A stretch of 60,180 nucleotides of DNA from an uncultured Lachnospiraceae bacterium (lineage in GTDB: Bacteria > Bacillota > Clostridia > Lachnospirales > Lachnospiraceae): contig CAKRIL010000020.1 in the NCBI GenBank assembly GCA_934343915.1, forward strand, positions 1-60,180, written 5' to 3'. Within the stretch, counting starts at the first letter, position 1. Each line of letters begins with the position of its first letter. The translations under genes and the position numbers were made by a program. Positions 26,690 through 34,475 of this stretch are shown in pieces. Below the pieces are notes generated by a model. The model saw nothing but the letters and a program-made list of their open reading frames with translations, did no database searches and had not been told where the DNA came from.

Positions 26690-27499
26690 CTACCACTGAT
26701 TGATTGAGTACATTACAGCCAGCGCAATCTGATTGAAAAGCTTATCAGACAGCTCATTGTACTCCTTGTCCTTTCCATTCTGAGCAGCCACGGCTGCCGG
26801 AGAATCATTCCATGAGCCCATGCCTCCGAACACATCGGCATTGGAAGCAGCCTCGAACACATCCTTATAATGTCCCGGAATGTCAAGATGTCTTCTTGCA
26901 GGAATAATCTTACCCTTCTCCTTGAACCTCTCCTCAACTTCCTTGTCATATGCCTCGTAGTCAAAGCCGCCCTTTAACATGCTTATCGAACGGTCGAACA
27001 CATCCGCCCAGTGCTCAAGTCCAAGGTCTCCTGCAAGCTTTCCTATATCGCCAAGAACCTGTATGAAGGTCTCCGTATTATCCTTGTAGTTCGGCTTTCC
27101 GGCAGGGTGATTCTCCCATATCTTCTCCTGAAAGATAATTCTCCAGCCCTTTCTTTCCTTGTCAAAGATCCATTTCGGCATCCACATATGTATAACATCA
27201 TTAGGATAAAAACAGAGCATAATGTTCTGTGATGTATTTATAAAACCGAGTACTCTTCTGTCCTTAACCCCCGTAGGCGCAAGAATCTTGATGTCCTCCA
27301 TGCCGTTGTACACACATCTTGCATACCAGCCCTCGACATCCTCTATCATCTCACCCTTCTCGCCTTCTCTCTCAGGGACGAACTGGAATACTGTGCTGAG
27401 CTCGTAGCTGAGCGGTTCATACTGTATAAATGTCTTTGTATTTAACGCATTCTTTGCGGATGTAACTATACTGCAAATCTGAAATACTTCACCCTTCAT
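26690..27499 (-). CDS. Unknown 269-residue protein heading the ruvAB operon
   Basis: Not recognised. Soluble, no signal peptide or membrane segment. The N-terminal half looks beta-rich with many aromatics (HMWMPKWIFDKERKGWRIIF), and the C-terminal half is helical with charged stretches (YDKEVEERFKEKGKIIPARR), ending in LFNQIALAVMYSINQW. No nuclease, ATPase or zinc motif is seen. It lies nine bases upstream of ruvA, shares its promoter, and ruvA depends on it for a good start. That suggests a related role or simply a shared transcript. A degenerate SOS-like palindrome sits at its promoter. The ribosome site is AAAGGA. Confidence 0.75.
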   Translation of the reverse strand: MKGEVFQICSIVTSAKNALNTKTFIQYEPLSYELSTVFQFVPEREGEKGEMIEDVEGWYARCVYNGMEDIKILAPTGVKDRRVLGFINTSQNIMLCFYPNDVIHMWMPKWIFDKERKGWRIIFQEKIWENHPAGKPNYKDNTETFIQVLGDIGKLAGDLGLEHWADVFDRSISMLKGGFDYEAYDKEVEERFKEKGKIIPARRHLDIPGHYKDVFEAASNADVFGGMGSWNDSPAAVAAQNGKDKEYNELSDKLFNQIALAVMYSINQW

Positions 27500-27569
27500 A
27501 TTAAATAGATCCTTTCACTAACAAATAATATTCTGCCAGGTGCCTTCCCGCACCAAAACATTTGTTTAT

Positions 27570-27598
27570 ATAATAACCTTAAAACGGCAGTTTTGCAA
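27570..27598 (-). promoter_or_regulatory. Promoter of the unknown gene-ruvA-ruvB-trmO operon
   Basis: Minus strand TTGCAA (27593-27598) and TATTAT (27570-27575), 17 bases apart. Just past the -10, at 27556-27567, lies the palindrome AAACATTTGTTT, a relaxed version of the GAAC-N4-GTTC LexA box. The -35 lies next to the lysR stop codon (27601). Confidence 0.55.
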
Positions 27599-27600
27599 CC

Positions 27601-28506
27601 TTAATGTTTGGCAGGCGGACACATTTCCATTATTGTATTTTTTAACGGCTTAGCAGCCGCACTCATCTGCCGATGTCTGTCATATACAATACATATATGC
27701 CTTTCGGGAATGCTTTCTCTAAGAGCAATCCGCACAATCTCATGTCTTTTTACCGCTTCCGCAGCCATCGGTTCCGGAATAAATGCAAGACCAAGCTCGC
27801 ATTTTACAAGAGGAAGAATCTGATCCGTGGTCGCCGCCTCGGTGTCAGGCTTAAGCTCAAGCCCATAGGAGAAAAACAGCTTCTCATAAAAGCTGTAAGT
27901 CTTGGTCTCCCTTCCAAGGCATATAAGCGGATATTTTGACAGCTCAGCCAGTGAAAGCTCCTGACTTGCAAGTGCCGTGAACGTCTTTCCTCCCACAAGA
28001 ACCTCCCTAAAGTGCTGAAGCTTTATCTCCACCAATGGTTCTTCAACATCCGTCGGTGTCGTGACAACCGCAAAATCAATTTCTCCGCTCTTAACCGCTC
28101 TCACCGCCTGAGGCGTGGAATGGTTATATATCTTGAGCCTTATTCCCGGATATTCCATGTGAAAAGCCTTAAGTCTGTCAAGCAGGTACATATTAAGCGC
28201 TGTCTCGCTCGCTCCTATCGAAACACTTCCCTTGAAAAGTCCCGTGCTGTCCGCAAGCTCCTCCTCCGCGGCAAAAAACTGTGCCATGGCTGCCGACACA
28301 CGCACATACAGATTCTCTCCCTCAGGTGTAAGGCTTACACCACGATGACTTCTCACAAACAAAGAACAGTTGAGCTGCTGTTCAAGGCAGTTCATGGCTC
28401 TTGTTATATTGGGCTGGCTGTTTTGAAGCACCTTAGCCGCCTTGGTAAAATTGCCGTATTTTGCCACATAGTAGAAAATCTTGTAATACTCATAATTGAC
28501 ATTCAT
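27601..28506 (-). CDS. LysR family transcriptional regulator
   Basis: A 301-residue DNA-binding regulator. The N-terminal winged helix-turn-helix (YYKIFYYVAKYGNFTKAAKV, residues 5-60) includes NSQPNITRAMNCLEQQLNC, and the rest is the LysR substrate-binding domain of two alpha/beta lobes. The start is at MNVNYEYYK, since GAGG lies six bases upstream of it; five further codons upstream are rejected. It is divergent from purA, with a 21-base inverted repeat of the LysR type between them. The target and inducer are unknown; self-control plus control of purA-pyrBI is the obvious guess. Confidence 0.92.
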   Translation of the reverse strand: MNVNYEYYKIFYYVAKYGNFTKAAKVLQNSQPNITRAMNCLEQQLNCSLFVRSHRGVSLTPEGENLYVRVSAAMAQFFAAEEELADSTGLFKGSVSIGASETALNMYLLDRLKAFHMEYPGIRLKIYNHSTPQAVRAVKSGEIDFAVVTTPTDVEEPLVEIKLQHFREVLVGGKTFTALASQELSLAELSKYPLICLGRETKTYSFYEKLFFSYGLELKPDTEAATTDQILPLVKCELGLAFIPEPMAAEAVKRHEIVRIALRESIPERHICIVYDRHRQMSAAAKPLKNTIMEMCPPAKH

Positions 28507-28527
28507 TGCAGACCTCATCATATCATT

Positions 28528-28548
28528 TTGATATTATAGTTATATCAA
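28528..28548. promoter_or_regulatory. LysR-type operator between lysR and purA
   Basis: A perfect inverted repeat TTGATAT-N7-ATATCAA. It lies 22 bases before the lysR start and ends eight bases before the purA -35. The size and position fit a LysR recognition site for both directions. Confidence 0.6.
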
Positions 28549-28556
28549 TAATAGCT

Positions 28557-28585
28557 TTTACATATTGCTTTTTTCTAAGTATAAT
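28557..28585 (+). promoter_or_regulatory. Promoter of purA-pyrB-pyrI
   Basis: TTTACA (28557-28562) and TATAAT (28580-28585), 17 bases apart. The leader of about 55 bases shows no riboswitch, attenuator or PyrR-type hairpin. Confidence 0.75.
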
Positions 28586-28647
28586 ATGCCCCGGTTCATA
28601 AAGCAACACAAAGCAATCACAATTTACTAATTACAGGAGGCAAAAAA

Positions 28648-29949
28648 ATGCTTACAGCAGTCACGGGAATCAACTGGGGCGATGAAGGAAAAGGACGTGT
28701 AATAGACCTTCTCGCTGAACATGCGGATGTTGTTGTACGCTATCAGGGCGGCAACAACGCAGGACACACGGTCGTCACGGATGACGGCAAATTTATTCTT
28801 AATCTTCTTCCATCGGGCATCCTTCACCCCGATGTCGTATGTGTTCTTGGCGATGGTATGGTAATTGACCTTGAACATCTCACAAAGGAAATCGATGCCA
28901 TCGAGGCCAAGGGAATTCAGGTCAGCCCAAAGAATCTCAAGTTATCATCCAAAGCCACAATCTCCATGCCATGGCACCGCGTTCAGGACGAGCTTGAGGA
29001 GGACAGACTTGCAAAGAGCGGTTCCGCTTTCGGCTCAACCCGCCGCGGAATAGCTTACGCTTACAGTGACAAATACCGCAAAAAGACCCTTCGCCTTGGT
29101 GACCTTCTGCATCTTGACGAGGAATATGTCCAAGCCAGATTAAAGACCATGCTCGAAGCCAAAAATCTCGAACTTGCAGGCTGTTATCATCAGGAGCCTA
29201 TGTCATACCCTGCTCTGCTGTCCTGGTGCAAAAAATATGCCGACCGCTTTTATTCATACATATGTAATACGGGCAGCTTTCTCGACACAGCTCTTTTAGC
29301 TGGCAAAAAGGTAGTTCTTGAAGCGCAGCTCGGTGCAATGCGGGATATTGATTACGGAATTTTCCCTTACACATCAAGCTCATCAACAATCTCAGCCTAT
29401 GGTCCTATCGGAGCCGGTATTCCATGGGCTCACCTTGACCATGTGGTCGGAGTTCTTAAGGCTTACTCAACATGTGTAGGTGCCGGACCGTTCACGGCAG
29501 AAAAAGCCATGCCTGACGAGTGGCTTGAGGCACTCAGAAAGGAGGGCGGCGAATATGGTGCCGCAACAGGCCGTCCGCGCCGCGTAGGTCCATTTGATGT
29601 ACTCGCCAGCCGCTATGGTATAAAGTGTCAGAATGCCGACAGACTCGCCCTCACAAAGCTCGACGTACTCAGCTATCTCAAAGAAATACCTGTAATAACC
29701 GGATACAGAAAAAACGGCATCACACTTGATTCATTCGATCCGACCGAGAACCTTGATGCCTGTGAACCGATTGTCGAGACACTTCCCGGCTGGCAGACCG
29801 ATATTTCCGGTTGTCGAAGCATGTCCGAGATGCCCGATAAAGCCAAAAGCTATATAGCTTATCTTGAAAGGGCACTTGACACCGAAATACAGTTCGTATC
29901 CGTCGGTGCCAATCGTAATCAATATATTATCAAAGGAGAATGGCTATGA
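28648..29949 (+). CDS. purA: Adenylosuccinate synthetase
   Basis: A 433-residue enzyme joining IMP and aspartate with GTP, the first step from IMP to AMP. The N-terminus reads MLTAVTGINWGDEGKGRVID, with the GDEGKG phosphate loop (11-16) and its catalytic Asp12, then GGNNAGHTVV with catalytic His40. GSTRRGIAYAY, TGRPRRVGPFD and LTKLDVL also match. AGGAGG lies eight bases before the ATG. It is unusual in sharing an overlapping transcript with the pyrimidine genes pyrB and pyrI: its TGA overlaps the pyrB ATG (ATGA). Confidence 0.97.
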   Translation: MLTAVTGINWGDEGKGRVIDLLAEHADVVVRYQGGNNAGHTVVTDDGKFILNLLPSGILHPDVVCVLGDGMVIDLEHLTKEIDAIEAKGIQVSPKNLKLSSKATISMPWHRVQDELEEDRLAKSGSAFGSTRRGIAYAYSDKYRKKTLRLGDLLHLDEEYVQARLKTMLEAKNLELAGCYHQEPMSYPALLSWCKKYADRFYSYICNTGSFLDTALLAGKKVVLEAQLGAMRDIDYGIFPYTSSSSTISAYGPIGAGIPWAHLDHVVGVLKAYSTCVGAGPFTAEKAMPDEWLEALRKEGGEYGAATGRPRRVGPFDVLASRYGIKCQNADRLALTKLDVLSYLKEIPVITGYRKNGITLDSFDPTENLDACEPIVETLPGWQTDISGCRSMSEMPDKAKSYIAYLERALDTEIQFVSVGANRNQYIIKGEWL

Positions 29950-30893
29950 GACATTTAATCGACCCACTGGATTTTACTGATGCCGAGACCGAAGCCGTAT
30001 TAGACCTCGCAGAGAGGATAAAGGCAGACCCGGCAGCATACTCACATGTCGCAGACGGAAAGAAAATCGCAACATTATTCTATGAGCCAAGCACAAGGAC
30101 ACGCCTGTCTTTCGAAGCTGCCATGCTCAATCTCGGCGGGCGCACACTCGGCTTTTCAAGTGCAGACCAGTCCAGTGCCACAAAAGGTGAGACCGTCGCA
30201 GATACAGCCCGCGTTGTAAGCTGCTACGCAGACATAATCGCAATGCGCCACCCAAAAGAAGGAGCCCCCCTTCTCGCCTCAATGTACTCAAAAATACCTG
30301 TAATCAATGCCGGCGACGGTGGACACAACCACCCGACCCAGACCTTGATTGATCTGATGACTATACGCCAACGCAAGGGAAGACTTGACGATCTTACCGT
30401 AGGCTTCTGCGGTGACTTAAAATTCGGTCGAACCGTACACTCTCTTGTAAACAGCCTCGTCCGCTATCCGAACAACAGCTTTTACTTCATATCCCCCGAC
30501 GAGCTCAAGGTTCCCGATTACCTCATCGACGACACCTTAAAGCCTAATCACTCCGTCTACCATGAGGTTCACAGCCTTGAGGACGTACTTCCAAGGCTTG
30601 ACGTTCTGTACATGACCAGAGTACAGAAGGAACGTTTTTTCAATGAGGAGGAATATATAAGACTTAAAGGAACCTACACACTGACCGCGGATATGCTTGG
30701 GCTTGCCGCTCCTGACATGCCTGTCCTGCATCCTCTCCCAAGAGTTGATGAGATAGCTCTCGACGTGGATAACGACAGCCGTGCAGCGTATTTTGACCAG
30801 GTTCAGAACGGTGTCTATATCCGAATGGCATTGATTATGTCGCTTTTAAATATACCTGACCCTGTTACAGGAAAGGAGACCTTATCATGTTAA
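29946..30893 (+). CDS. pyrB: Aspartate carbamoyltransferase catalytic chain
   Basis: A 315-residue enzyme forming carbamoyl aspartate from carbamoyl phosphate and aspartate, the committed step of pyrimidine synthesis. STRTRLSFE (49-57) is the carbamoyl phosphate loop, and GDGGHNHPTQTL and HPLPRVDEI are the other active-site motifs. The start is the ATG of the ATGA overlap with purA, since AAAGGAG is seven bases away; an ATG two codons earlier is too close to it. The start of pyrI overlaps its end by seven bases, so the two chains would be made in balance. Confidence 0.97.
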   Translation: MRHLIDPLDFTDAETEAVLDLAERIKADPAAYSHVADGKKIATLFYEPSTRTRLSFEAAMLNLGGRTLGFSSADQSSATKGETVADTARVVSCYADIIAMRHPKEGAPLLASMYSKIPVINAGDGGHNHPTQTLIDLMTIRQRKGRLDDLTVGFCGDLKFGRTVHSLVNSLVRYPNNSFYFISPDELKVPDYLIDDTLKPNHSVYHEVHSLEDVLPRLDVLYMTRVQKERFFNEEEYIRLKGTYTLTADMLGLAAPDMPVLHPLPRVDEIALDVDNDSRAAYFDQVQNGVYIRMALIMSLLNIPDPVTGKETLSC

Positions 30894-31315
30894 ACGTGGA
30901 GTCAATTCAGAACGGAATTGTTATAGACCATATAAGTGCGGGCTGCGGCATGAATATTTACAGACTTTTACAGCTCGAATCGATTAAGCAGTCCGTTGCA
31001 CTGCTCCAGTCCGTAAGGAGCCAGAAATACGGATATAAGGATTTAATAAAAATAGAATGTACTTCTCTTCCCGAACGCCTTGATATTTTAGGCTATCTGG
31101 ATTCGAAAATCACATTAATTCATATCAAAGACGGAAAAATAATTAAAAAATATCACCCGATTCCGCCAAAAGAATTAAAAAATGTGGTACAATGTAACAA
31201 TCCGCGGTGTATAACAAGTGCCGAGAAGACCTGCGATCATATTTTCCGCATGTCATCATCACAAAAATACCGCTGTATTTATTGCAATCATGAAATACCT
31301 GTCAAAATACAGTAA
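30887..31315 (+). CDS. pyrI: Aspartate carbamoyltransferase regulatory chain
   Basis: A 142-residue regulatory chain that binds nucleotide effectors and holds PyrB in the large allosteric complex. The N-terminal allosteric domain has GIVIDHISAGCGMNIYRLL. The C-terminal zinc domain has four Cys ligands, C103, C108, C130 and C133 (CNNPRC and CIYC). The pattern is complete, so zinc binding and PyrB contact should be intact. It starts seven bases before the pyrB stop, with GGAG upstream. CTP inhibition is known for the E. coli protein and is assumed here. Confidence 0.95.
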   Translation: MLNVESIQNGIVIDHISAGCGMNIYRLLQLESIKQSVALLQSVRSQKYGYKDLIKIECTSLPERLDILGYLDSKITLIHIKDGKIIKKYHPIPPKELKNVVQCNNPRCITSAEKTCDHIFRMSSSQKYRCIYCNHEIPVKIQ

Positions 31316-31360
31316 TCTTTTTTGACATAAGAAAAAGTTATTCTATTTTAAGGAGCAGTT

Positions 31361-32113
31361 ATGAAATTATCAGCAAGATTAAAAGCACACAAGCAGATGT
31401 CGGAGGCGTTCCTCACAGCCGCCTTTTTATCATTATCCGGCGGGCTTCAGGATGCCTACACATATATATCCCGGGGAAAGGTGTTCGCCAACGCACAGAC
31501 GGGAAACATCGTCCTTCTAAGCCAGCATATCTTTGAAGGGAATTTTCGTGCCGGAATGCACTACCTTGTCCCTCTCATATTCTTTGCGCTTGGTGTCGCC
31601 GCGGCAGAGCTTATCCGCGAACACTATCAGAATGCCCGCCGCATACATTGGCGGCAGCTTGTGTTGATTCTTGAAATCATACTGCTCTTTTTTGTCGGCT
31701 TCATGCCCGAGAGCATGAACCTCATAGCCAACGCGATAGTCTCCTTCTCCTGCGCGATGCAGGTTCAGACCTTCCGCAAGGTGAACGGCTATGCCTACGC
31801 GAGCACCATGTGCATCGGAAACCTCCGAAGCGGTATGGATTCCCTATGTGCATACCGCCGAACGCACAACAAGGAAATCTTATACAAAGCTTCCCACTAC
31901 TTCGGTATAATCTTTCTGTTTGCGATAGGTGCAGGTATCGGAAGCCGTTTCATTCCCGTGCTCGGGATGCACACCATATGGCTTTCAAGCGGACTCCTTC
32001 TTATCAGCTTCTTACTAATGTTCATCAAGGAAGAGATTGAGGAACATCCTGAATTAAAGCTTGAGGAACAGGCTGTCAAAAAAGATATCGAAGAGATATT
32101 TCAGCGTAGATAA
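31361..32113 (+). CDS. DUF1275 (YoaK family) membrane protein
   Basis: A 250-residue protein with about six membrane segments. The N-terminal SLSGGLQDAYTYISRGKVFA and NAQTGNIVLLSQ match the DUF1275/YoaK family, whose function is unknown. MCIGNLRSGMDSLCAY lies in the middle, and the C-terminal tail is acidic and cytoplasmic. It lies 45 bases after pyrI with AAGGAGC close to the ATG, so it is probably the last gene of the purA group, although its product has no known link to nucleotide synthesis. Confidence 0.9.
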   Translation: MKLSARLKAHKQMSEAFLTAAFLSLSGGLQDAYTYISRGKVFANAQTGNIVLLSQHIFEGNFRAGMHYLVPLIFFALGVAAAELIREHYQNARRIHWRQLVLILEIILLFFVGFMPESMNLIANAIVSFSCAMQVQTFRKVNGYAYASTMCIGNLRSGMDSLCAYRRTHNKEILYKASHYFGIIFLFAIGAGIGSRFIPVLGMHTIWLSSGLLLISFLLMFIKEEIEEHPELKLEEQAVKKDIEEIFQRR

Positions 32114-32131
32114 TATATTCATAAATAAAAC

Positions 32132-32153
32132 GGCTCATGCCTGCGCATGAGCC
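32132..32153 (-). terminator. Terminator of the 343-residue gene
   Basis: Nine-base stem (GGCTCATGC with GCATGAGCC, loop of four) followed on the minus strand by TTTTATTTATG. The plus strand has no T-run, so it mainly serves the minus gene, although the hairpin may also slow transcription from DUF1275. Confidence 0.7.
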
Positions 32154-32180
32154 ATTCTAATATATAGACAAAGCTTACCT

Positions 32181-33212
32181 TCATTCCGGACTTATAACGA
32201 GCTTAGTGATTACCCTGCTATTATCATCAGCGTCAACTATCGTCCAGTCATCCTTCTCCCCATGGCTTTCCTCTCCGCTTACACCATACGTTCTTCTATG
32301 GTCCGCCATCCTCATTCCACAGTCCAGCCTCTGCGGTCTAAGATAATACAGGCCCTTGTCCGCCTTCGTGTCGAACACCATGACTGCCGCAGACGTTCCG
32401 TAAGCATTTATGGTTACTTCCTTGTCAACCATTATACAGCTTTTTGAATACTCAGCTTCCAGCACAATTCCTATATCATTCTCATAGTTTTCATTGACAT
32501 AGAGTGTACCGTTCCCTGTGAAGGTGACACTTCCGCCATAATAGAAGCCATATACAAGAACCATCCCGATATGGCTTTCTCCTATGAGCTCCATCTTAAA
32601 TCCGTTTCCCATAAGATTAGCCACTATGACATCGGCATCGGCATTGTCAAGCGTAATGGTATTGGTGTTCTCATCATAGGTAATATTATCAACCGTACCC
32701 CTGTCGCCGATAAGCCTGTCATTGAGGTGAATATATATTCCGTCAGGATTCTCCTCATTTACAACTATAATGAAATCCTCATTCATCGTTGAGTCAACAG
32801 CCATATTGGGCAGAACAGGGAATGCATCATCAGCACATTCGCCAATATCGTCAGGCACATCAAGGCTTGTCGGCTTCTCCGTCACCTCAGTGGTTGTCTC
32901 CTCAATAATATCCTGTGTTGTATCCGGCTCAACTGTCCCTACGACTTCCTCCTTGTGGCTGTTGGCAAAAATATCTCTTCCCAGAATATCAATATTGAAT
33001 GAACTGTATATAACCACAACACCTGCAACCGCTGACGAAAAAAGCATAACGCACTTCTTGGTTTTCTTCCTCTGAGATATTCTCCTGTCCCGATTCTCAT
33101 GGTTCTCCTCATTCTCATCAGCTTCTGCATTATCTGCCGAATAGTATTCATCGGTCATATTATATTCATTTAACGGAGCATTGAACTCCTCAGGTCTCTT
33201 CTTATCCTCCAT
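32181..33212 (-). CDS. Membrane-anchored beta-rich protein of unknown function
   Basis: A 343-residue protein. The first 50 residues are very acidic with a basic patch (ISQRKKTKKC) before one membrane segment (about 53-72). The outer part has a Thr/Glu linker (about 100-125) then repeated short strands with Asn/Asp turns (VTFTGNGTLYVNENYENDIG, ITLDNADADV) typical of a beta-helix. The plan is the same as that of the 390-residue protein at 16529: acidic tail, one anchor, beta-helix outside. No enzyme motif is seen. It is followed by a terminator and preceded by mscS, 14 bases away, which may drive it. Confidence 0.65.
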   Translation of the reverse strand: MEDKKRPEEFNAPLNEYNMTDEYYSADNAEADENEENHENRDRRISQRKKTKKCVMLFSSAVAGVVVIYSSFNIDILGRDIFANSHKEEVVGTVEPDTTQDIIEETTTEVTEKPTSLDVPDDIGECADDAFPVLPNMAVDSTMNEDFIIVVNEENPDGIYIHLNDRLIGDRGTVDNITYDENTNTITLDNADADVIVANLMGNGFKMELIGESHIGMVLVYGFYYGGSVTFTGNGTLYVNENYENDIGIVLEAEYSKSCIMVDKEVTINAYGTSAAVMVFDTKADKGLYYLRPQRLDCGMRMADHRRTYGVSGEESHGEKDDWTIVDADDNSRVITKLVISPE

Positions 33213-33226
33213 GGCATTCCACCGCC

Positions 33227-34174
33227 TTACGACATATGTACAACAACCTGAGGGAATGGTATCTCAATTCCCGCCTTGTCAAATCCAAGCTTGACCTCTC
33301 TGTTCATGATTCTTACAGCGGTATACACGTTCTTCTCAGCCACCGTAGCTACAAGTCTTAAATTAACCGAGCTCTCCGCAAGCTCCTGAACACCTGCATA
33401 GCTCACAGGTTCACCGAACACCTCCGGATAGTTCTTCGGGAGCTCCTCTAAAATTCCGGCAAGCACGCTCTCGACCTCACTCAAATCCGCATTATACGAA
33501 ATCGGAATATCACACACTGCCTTGCTTATCGACTTGGAACGGTTGAGAACATTTCTTATATCCGAATTGTTAATCATCTTGACATTGCCCCCGCTGTCAC
33601 GCACGCAGGTAACCCTGACACCGATACTCACGACCTCACCTCTGAAGCTTCCGATTTCGATTATATCACCCACATTAAATTCATCCTCGAACACCAAAAA
33701 TATTCCCGTGATAATATCTGCAATAAGACTCTCCGCCGCAAAGCCTACTATGAGTGCCAGTATTCCAATGCTTGCAAATATTGTGCTGATATTTACGCCA
33801 ATCACCGCAAGACACCATACACATGCCACAAGAAAAATCATATAGGTTATGACACTCGAAATCAATGAATGTACACTTTTTCCTTTCCCTGTCTTAGGTT
33901 GAATGCGTTCAATTATAAACTTGAAAACATTGGCCGCAAGTATCATAAAAAGGATTATGGCAACCACCTGAAAAATCGTAATCCAGTTGATATGTATTGT
34001 CTTAGTCACAGACCCTACATCACCGAACACCCTCTGCCACGATTCCGATATTAATTCCTTCGTGTTCTCCGGCAAAAACCACAGTATAGCCGGATTGGTG
34101 GCTACAAGAAACAGAATCAAAGCCACGGCAGTAAAAATAATTTTTCTTAACCTCGCACCGAATTTTGACTTCAT
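33227..34174 (-). CDS. MscS family mechanosensitive ion channel
   Basis: A 315-residue membrane protein that opens under membrane tension to release solutes after osmotic downshock. Three or more membrane segments lie in residues 10-160, with the pore helix IGILALIVGFAAESLIADII and the following beta domain (VGDIIEIGSFRGEVVSIGVR). The start is at MKSKFGARL, because GGAGGAG sits six bases upstream; the frame is open 20 codons more, into the leader. The gene is preceded by a leader of about 237 bases with several stable hairpins and a good promoter, which is unusual for this family. Confidence 0.92.
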   Translation of the reverse strand: MKSKFGARLRKIIFTAVALILFLVATNPAILWFLPENTKELISESWQRVFGDVGSVTKTIHINWITIFQVVAIILFMILAANVFKFIIERIQPKTGKGKSVHSLISSVITYMIFLVACVWCLAVIGVNISTIFASIGILALIVGFAAESLIADIITGIFLVFEDEFNVGDIIEIGSFRGEVVSIGVRVTCVRDSGGNVKMINNSDIRNVLNRSKSISKAVCDIPISYNADLSEVESVLAGILEELPKNYPEVFGEPVSYAGVQELAESSVNLRLVATVAEKNVYTAVRIMNREVKLGFDKAGIEIPFPQVVVHMS

Positions 34175-34411
34175 AAGCATCTCCTCCACACATGTTTTTG
34201 TACTGTACGCCGTTCGCCAAGAGTGAGCAGGCATATTGACTCTCTTGCGTTCATTATGTCATAATAATTGTGATTTCTCCGTTCTACGAACTCTCGAAAT
34301 CACAACCGCCATTCGCAAATCGGGCTATCGCCCTGTTTTGCTCATGTCTGTTTATCCATCTAATAGATATAGTGCTCTGTCTGCAAGCAGCCACACACTA
34401 TATCTATTGAT
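34175..34411 (-). ncRNA. Structured leader RNA of mscS
   Basis: From the predicted start near 34411 to the mscS ATG there is no gene but four hairpins: a 20-pair stem with one bulge at 34354-34415 (loop about 21 bases), GCAAA-GGGC-GCCC-TTTTGC nested at 34315-34341, a ten-pair stem 34268-34277/34296-34305 with an inner GTTC/GAAC helix, and a short AUUAU/AUAAU stem. No T-run terminator or known riboswitch core was recognised. It may be a regulatory leader or a separate small RNA. One module resembles the element at 36634-36867. Confidence 0.5.
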
Positions 34412-34417
34412 GGATTT

Positions 34418-34446
34418 ATTATATCACGATTTTTTCGTTCAACCAA
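34418..34446 (-). promoter_or_regulatory. Promoter of the mscS leader
   Basis: Minus strand TTGGTT (34441-34446) and TATAAT (34418-34423), 17 bases apart. The predicted start falls at the base of the first 20-pair hairpin. Confidence 0.65.
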
Positions 34447-34475
34447 CCACTATCCATTCCATTCCCATTTCTTAG

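Noticed and set aside
28586..28647. Possible riboswitch or attenuator in the purA-pyrBI leader
   Set aside because: The leader is only about 55 bases, AT-rich, and has no stable hairpin or T-run.
31322..31349. TTGACA, 16 bases, TATTTT just before the DUF1275 gene
   Set aside because: The implied start site would fall at or after the ribosome site AAGGAG, leaving almost no leader. More likely the gene is read from the purA promoter.
34236..34475. A 79-codon plus-strand frame across the mscS leader
   Set aside because: Starts at TTG without a ribosome site and runs through the leader hairpins on the antisense strand.
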